Source: Lunularia cruciata (lineage: Eukaryota > Streptophyta > Marchantiopsida > Lunulariales > Lunulariaceae). From it: DNA of 64,000 nucleotides. The DNA is taken from the NCBI GenBank assembly GCA_948567375.1, contig OX419757.1:62868001-62932000 (forward strand), given 5' to 3'. Below the pieces are notes generated by a model. It made no database searches and was not told the origin of the DNA. It worked only from the letters and a program-made list of their open reading frames with translations. Shown one piece after another: positions 60,267-64,000 of this stretch; position 1 is the first letter of the stretch; each line of letters begins with the position of its first letter. Both the position numbers and the translations under genes were made by a program.

Positions 60267-61732
60267 CATTTTCCTTCTGTAAGAATTGTGTATTTCGCGG
60301 CTTTGATCCACCGTCGGACAAGATGGCTTGTACTTGAGCATGATCCCGACGATCTTCGCTATGAACGTGTAACAGTGGGCGTATCAACGGCGGATGTAAG
60401 ACAATGAAGAAATGTGAGTAACTCACGGTGGATCATCAGTCAAGCTATCTTCTTGAAACACCGTCGGAGATATTTCAAGCAGGCCCAGATGAACATTAAG
60501 GTGCCTGAAGTCCCTCCACAAATACCGGCAATAAGTGCAACACCTGCGGACGAAGACAATGAAGAAATTTGAGTAACTAACGGTGTATCAACAGTCAAGC
60601 TATCCAACCATCCAATTCAGCGTGGTCTGAGAAACCCATAATATACAAAATCATAAGAAACGGCATAAGAAGTGGTTGACGAAACCTAGTTCCTGTCCAC
60701 CTATGACTGAAGTATCACTCGTGTTGATAATATGCTTCAAAGCAGCAAATCTGGAACTAGAACGATGTAAAGACGACATTTTTATGAATAACTTCTCCAT
60801 TTGTAGCAAGAAAGTGGTGTGTTGCCGGAAACTCACGGTCTCTTGTATTGGATCCTGCAGACAGTCATCCAACGCCGTGAGTCAGAAACAATAAGCTTAG
60901 CAGACAAAAATCATGACTGGGAAACAAGTGGAAATTAATGTTCGTCTTTGTTGTTAACATTTAAGCTTCATGTGAGATCAAGCCCATCATCAGTTTGGCT
61001 GAATTCCCGGCAGCTGATTAGTTGAAGGATTCATCACCAGCCAAGATAGAAGAGTAAAGGACAACATCTGTCATTGTAGAGGTCATTGTAGAGCTGTTCC
61101 TGCAGCATTGCAGGCCTTTTGCCTTGCCTTTGAGCTTATACTAATCCGTCGTTCTTAAAAACTAAGGAGATCATCGATTGTATAATTACTACTTTGGTCG
61201 TGTGGAGGTGAACCGTGATCACTACGTGGTTTCCAAACTGCAGTTAATATCCGGGACCCAGTTCTTTTGGTGAACTCCGGCAGTAATTATAGGGACGATA
61301 TTCATAGCGAGGGTATCTTTTCACCTGATTGTCCAAAAGTAGTTTGACGGCACGCTATGTGATAGTAAGTCTAATATGACAAAGTAGAACCGTATACATG
61401 TCATAAGGCGCTTTATCTTGCGTCCTTTTGAACTTTTGTTAGCAGGACCTCTCCAGTTGACTCATGGACAACGATAAGGATGGTAGTGAAACACATTCGG
61501 CTTTCACGACAGAAGCAATATACTGTGTGGGCTGTGGCTCGAGGTCAGAACTTAGTACTTTGGAAAAGATGAGCTACCTTTAGCACCACACGAGCTCGGG
61601 GTAGTGCTTTCTCCCGGCGATTCTGGAAAGGGCACAACACAACGACACAATATATCAAATTACTGACGACAAAGGCACTTTTTCCAAAGTAGAGGGCCAT
61701 ATGGAGAGTCACTTGCTTCTCTAATCTTCCGA

Positions 61733-62518
61733 TTACTTGCCTGGTTTGTCGCAATCAGAGTAGCTGGTGAAATGCCACTCGTAAATTTCATTGTACTCAG
61801 TAGCTCCTCCCGCGGCAGCAGAGAACCCAACATAACTGTGTTTATCGACGTACGAAGATAGTTCGAAACCTGTTTCCCGAAGAACCTCATGGCCTTTGCC
61901 GTTTGGTGTTGCGATACGAACGGTTAGTACTTTCATGTCTCCGTAGTAGTCGATCCAGGCGGTAACTTTTTTCCGTCCCCTAAGATTGATTCCAAATAGG
62001 CCCAAATCAGTTTCGTTGGTGGATTTTACAGAGTTCACATTCAATCCAACATGATTGTCGTTGTTGTCCCAAGGTTCATTCCTCTTCGTGTCGAACTCCA
62101 CTGCGACGAATTTCAGATCCGAATCCCCCTTATAGCCTTTGATTTCTGGGTCAAGCATTCTCAGAGCGTCTGCTGTCGTACTGTTCCCTTTAACGGCTTT
62201 GCAAGTAGGAGCGATAAGAATGGCCATCCCATCTCCACGGATCCGTGAATTTCCAGAAATACGGAAGGTGAAGTTGGTTCTGAAGGAAAACCTGTCTTTT
62301 CCCTTAATCTCAATTGGATTTCTGTAGACAACTCGAGACGTGAGGTCATCCTCAGCGATGTCGAATGGAATCCTCAAATGATCGGTGCTGTCGTCCAATT
62401 TGGCACTGCTTCCCAAACACGGAAGTTCTAGTTGTCGCGATTGGAAGTCCTTTATAGAGAAGCTAACCAACTTACCCATAGTCCCGCATGCGAGGGCAGC
62501 GAAACATAAAAAGTACAT
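61733..62518 (-). CDS. L-type lectin-domain protein, right paralogue (probably impaired)
   Basis: An intact lectin domain nearly identical to the left paralogue, with VAVEFDT and NDNHVGLNVNS conserved. The left paralogue's start codon ATG (in GCGATGACACAG) is AGG here, so the first in-frame ATG is 62518. This shortens the signal peptide to MYFLCFAALACGTMG. An upstream ATG opens an overlapping out-of-frame ORF. After PGK the frame meets TAA because one T is missing, and the donor GTAAGA has become GGAAGA. The product would be a 261-residue lectin lacking the downstream exon. It may be a pseudogene or a secreted lectin with a new end. Confidence 0.75.
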   Translation of the reverse strand: MYFLCFAALACGTMGKLVSFSIKDFQSRQLELPCLGSSAKLDDSTDHLRIPFDIAEDDLTSRVVYRNPIEIKGKDRFSFRTNFTFRISGNSRIRGDGMAILIAPTCKAVKGNSTTADALRMLDPEIKGYKGDSDLKFVAVEFDTKRNEPWDNNDNHVGLNVNSVKSTNETDLGLFGINLRGRKKVTAWIDYYGDMKVLTVRIATPNGKGHEVLRETGFELSSYVDKHSYVGFSAAAGGATEYNEIYEWHFTSYSDCDKPGK

Positions 62519-64000
62519 TGAGAGCCGTGGACGGAGCTGAACTCGCTCTTGACCCTGTGTCCTCGCATTGTGAAATGCATGAGCAGCATCCTTTTCCTCA
62601 CATATTGCTATAATTCACAGGAAACAAAATGCTAGCAAAAATCTATTACAGGATTATATCCAAGATATCCAAGTTCGAATTTTCCCTTGCTCGATACCCC
62701 GGACCAAAGCTAAGACCGACTATAGAGGTACGAATTTCCCTGATGGCCTGGCTAAGTCAGTAGGTTGTAAGTGGGGCATTGGTGTCCCTGGAATTCAGTT
62801 CGGGATGCATTGTAGCACATACCAGTCTCTGGAGTAGAGAGTGCCATTACTTGGAAATACCTAAGGCCATTAATTTGGTTGGGATATTAGTTCCAATAAG
62901 CATCGAATTGTGACCTACTACAAGAATTGAAAGCGAAACGGTCGTCAGCTAAGTTGCTTCCTCCACACAAAATCATGGCTCGACGGGCGGAATGCTGATG
63001 ACTTGTAGGAGTTTAAAATTTGACGTCAGGACCCCGTATGTGAAGGAAGATAAATATCGAAATCAAAGTGACATTGTGTGAATCATCACGAATTGAAGAA
63101 CATACCGGCTTGGAAGATAGGCCCGAACTGTGCACCCTGGGCACTTCCATGACTCCCGAGCTAGTGCTCTTCCCTCTGCGTTGTCCTAATAGATAGATGC
63201 ATTTGTTATATCGCTCTGATATAGCACGGAACTCTAACACTGGCTTTCCTCCTCGCCAAATCTCTCAACCGTCCTCACGGACAGGAAAAAGGTACTTTCC
63301 AAAAGCATTTCTACGTGGACTCTGTCTCCTCTTGAGTAAAAGCTCAGCAAACTGCAGCACAAGCGCCAGACCCGGGGACCCTCTCCTCTCCTCCACTCCT
63401 CCTAAGGAAACCTCTCTAACCTTCTCCTCCTAACCCTCCCCTCTCTAACCCTCTCCTCCTAAGGAAAAACTCAGCAAACTCCAGACTCCAGCACTAGCAC
63501 CAGACCCGGCGACCCAACGCCAGCGCCTGACCCAGGTAAAAGTTTAGCGCTCGATCAGGAACTCCAAAACTCCAGCGCCGACCACCAGATCCCCTCCGCA
63601 AGTGGGATAGTTAGTCCGCTCTCGGTGACATGTCCTCAATTAGTATTTTATTCCATGTGTTGTCCTTACCTTACCATTGGTAACTGAGAGCAATACAAGT
63701 AAGTTAAGAAACCACAGTCGACCCTCTCTTATTGAAAGTGCTCGGGAGGTGAGTTAAACAGTTAAAAGAAATTATTAGTTGAAGAAAATAGAAAGAATAT
63801 TTATCCTCAAATATGATCTATTTCTTATAAGTTCATTGGATTGTTTAATAGAATACTCAAGCACTCATTCTACACAATATTAATTGTTTACTTACTCCTG
63901 GACGCTGAAACTCCGTTTGAAACTGAAATTAGAATGGTTTTGATGAGATAATCATTATGTTGTGATAATTTCCTCAATACTTCTAAAAATCATCCCGAGT
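62519..64000. other. Upstream region of the right lectin gene
   Basis: Homologous to 41019-42650. Contains a C/T-rich stretch with CTCTCCTCC and CTAACCCTCTC repeats at about 63380-63460. No other gene was seen. Confidence 0.5.

Larger units (their letters stand above)
60310..64000. repeat. Segmental duplication, right copy
   Basis: Direct repeat of 38720-42650, continuing to the window edge. The region lacks the 285-bp hairpin insertion seen in the left copy. A minus-strand exon-like block after acceptor TCCGCAG (about 60545-60440) encodes a hydrophobic VALIAGICGGTSGTLMFIWA followed by a basic tail, typical of a membrane segment; it could belong to the lectin gene. Confidence 0.9.

Overview
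The window reads as nuclear DNA of a land plant. The evidence is plant-type genes cut by many short GT-AG introns (a 25-exon AIR9, a four-exon ribosomal protein eL34, a three-exon MESD-like chaperone), a telo-box beside the eL34 gene, and a dense mix of Ty3/gypsy chromovirus, Ty1/copia, LINE and small hairpin repeats. A non-flowering plant such as a moss is my guess; that is inference and nothing here proves it.

Layout. 0.3-11 kb (minus): AIR9, a microtubule-associated protein, with 25 exons placed from splice sites and reading frame; the 3' end is off the left edge. 11-13.3 kb: its leader and a palindromic TATA-type promoter candidate. 13.3-28 kb: AT-rich repeat land with solo LTRs, broken gypsy elements in both orientations and several tandem repeats. 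29.4-31.1 kb (plus): MESD-like ER chaperone. 33.9-34.6 kb (minus): eL34. 34.9-38.7 kb: AT-rich repeats, an (AT)n tract and a small MITE. 38.7-42.65 kb and 60.3-64.0 kb: two direct copies of one segmental duplication, each with an L-type lectin gene on the minus strand; the right copy has lost its original start codon and splice donor. 43.2-50.4 kb: small hairpin elements, unrecognised gene fragments, and a dead LINE split by a solo LTR. 52.6-55.4 kb (plus): the 3' half of a gypsy chromovirus with its 3' LTR. 55.4-60 kb: mostly noncoding, with a tRNA-like SINE candidate and a copia RNase H scrap.

The host genes are unrelated housekeeping or surface functions: cytoskeleton and division plane (AIR9), ER folding (MESD-like), translation (eL34) and carbohydrate binding (lectins). 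No operon or cluster logic links them.

The least explained feature is a family of short GC-richer hairpin elements (at least nine copies, mostly about 100 bp) sharing a GCGGTCGCC end, a central ATGGG/CCCAT hairpin and a GGGGCTAGCCCC-type end. One site shows an inverted pair flanked by a 12-bp direct repeat where the duplicated locus is empty. Another shows copies in opposite orientation bracketing a 75-codon ORF.
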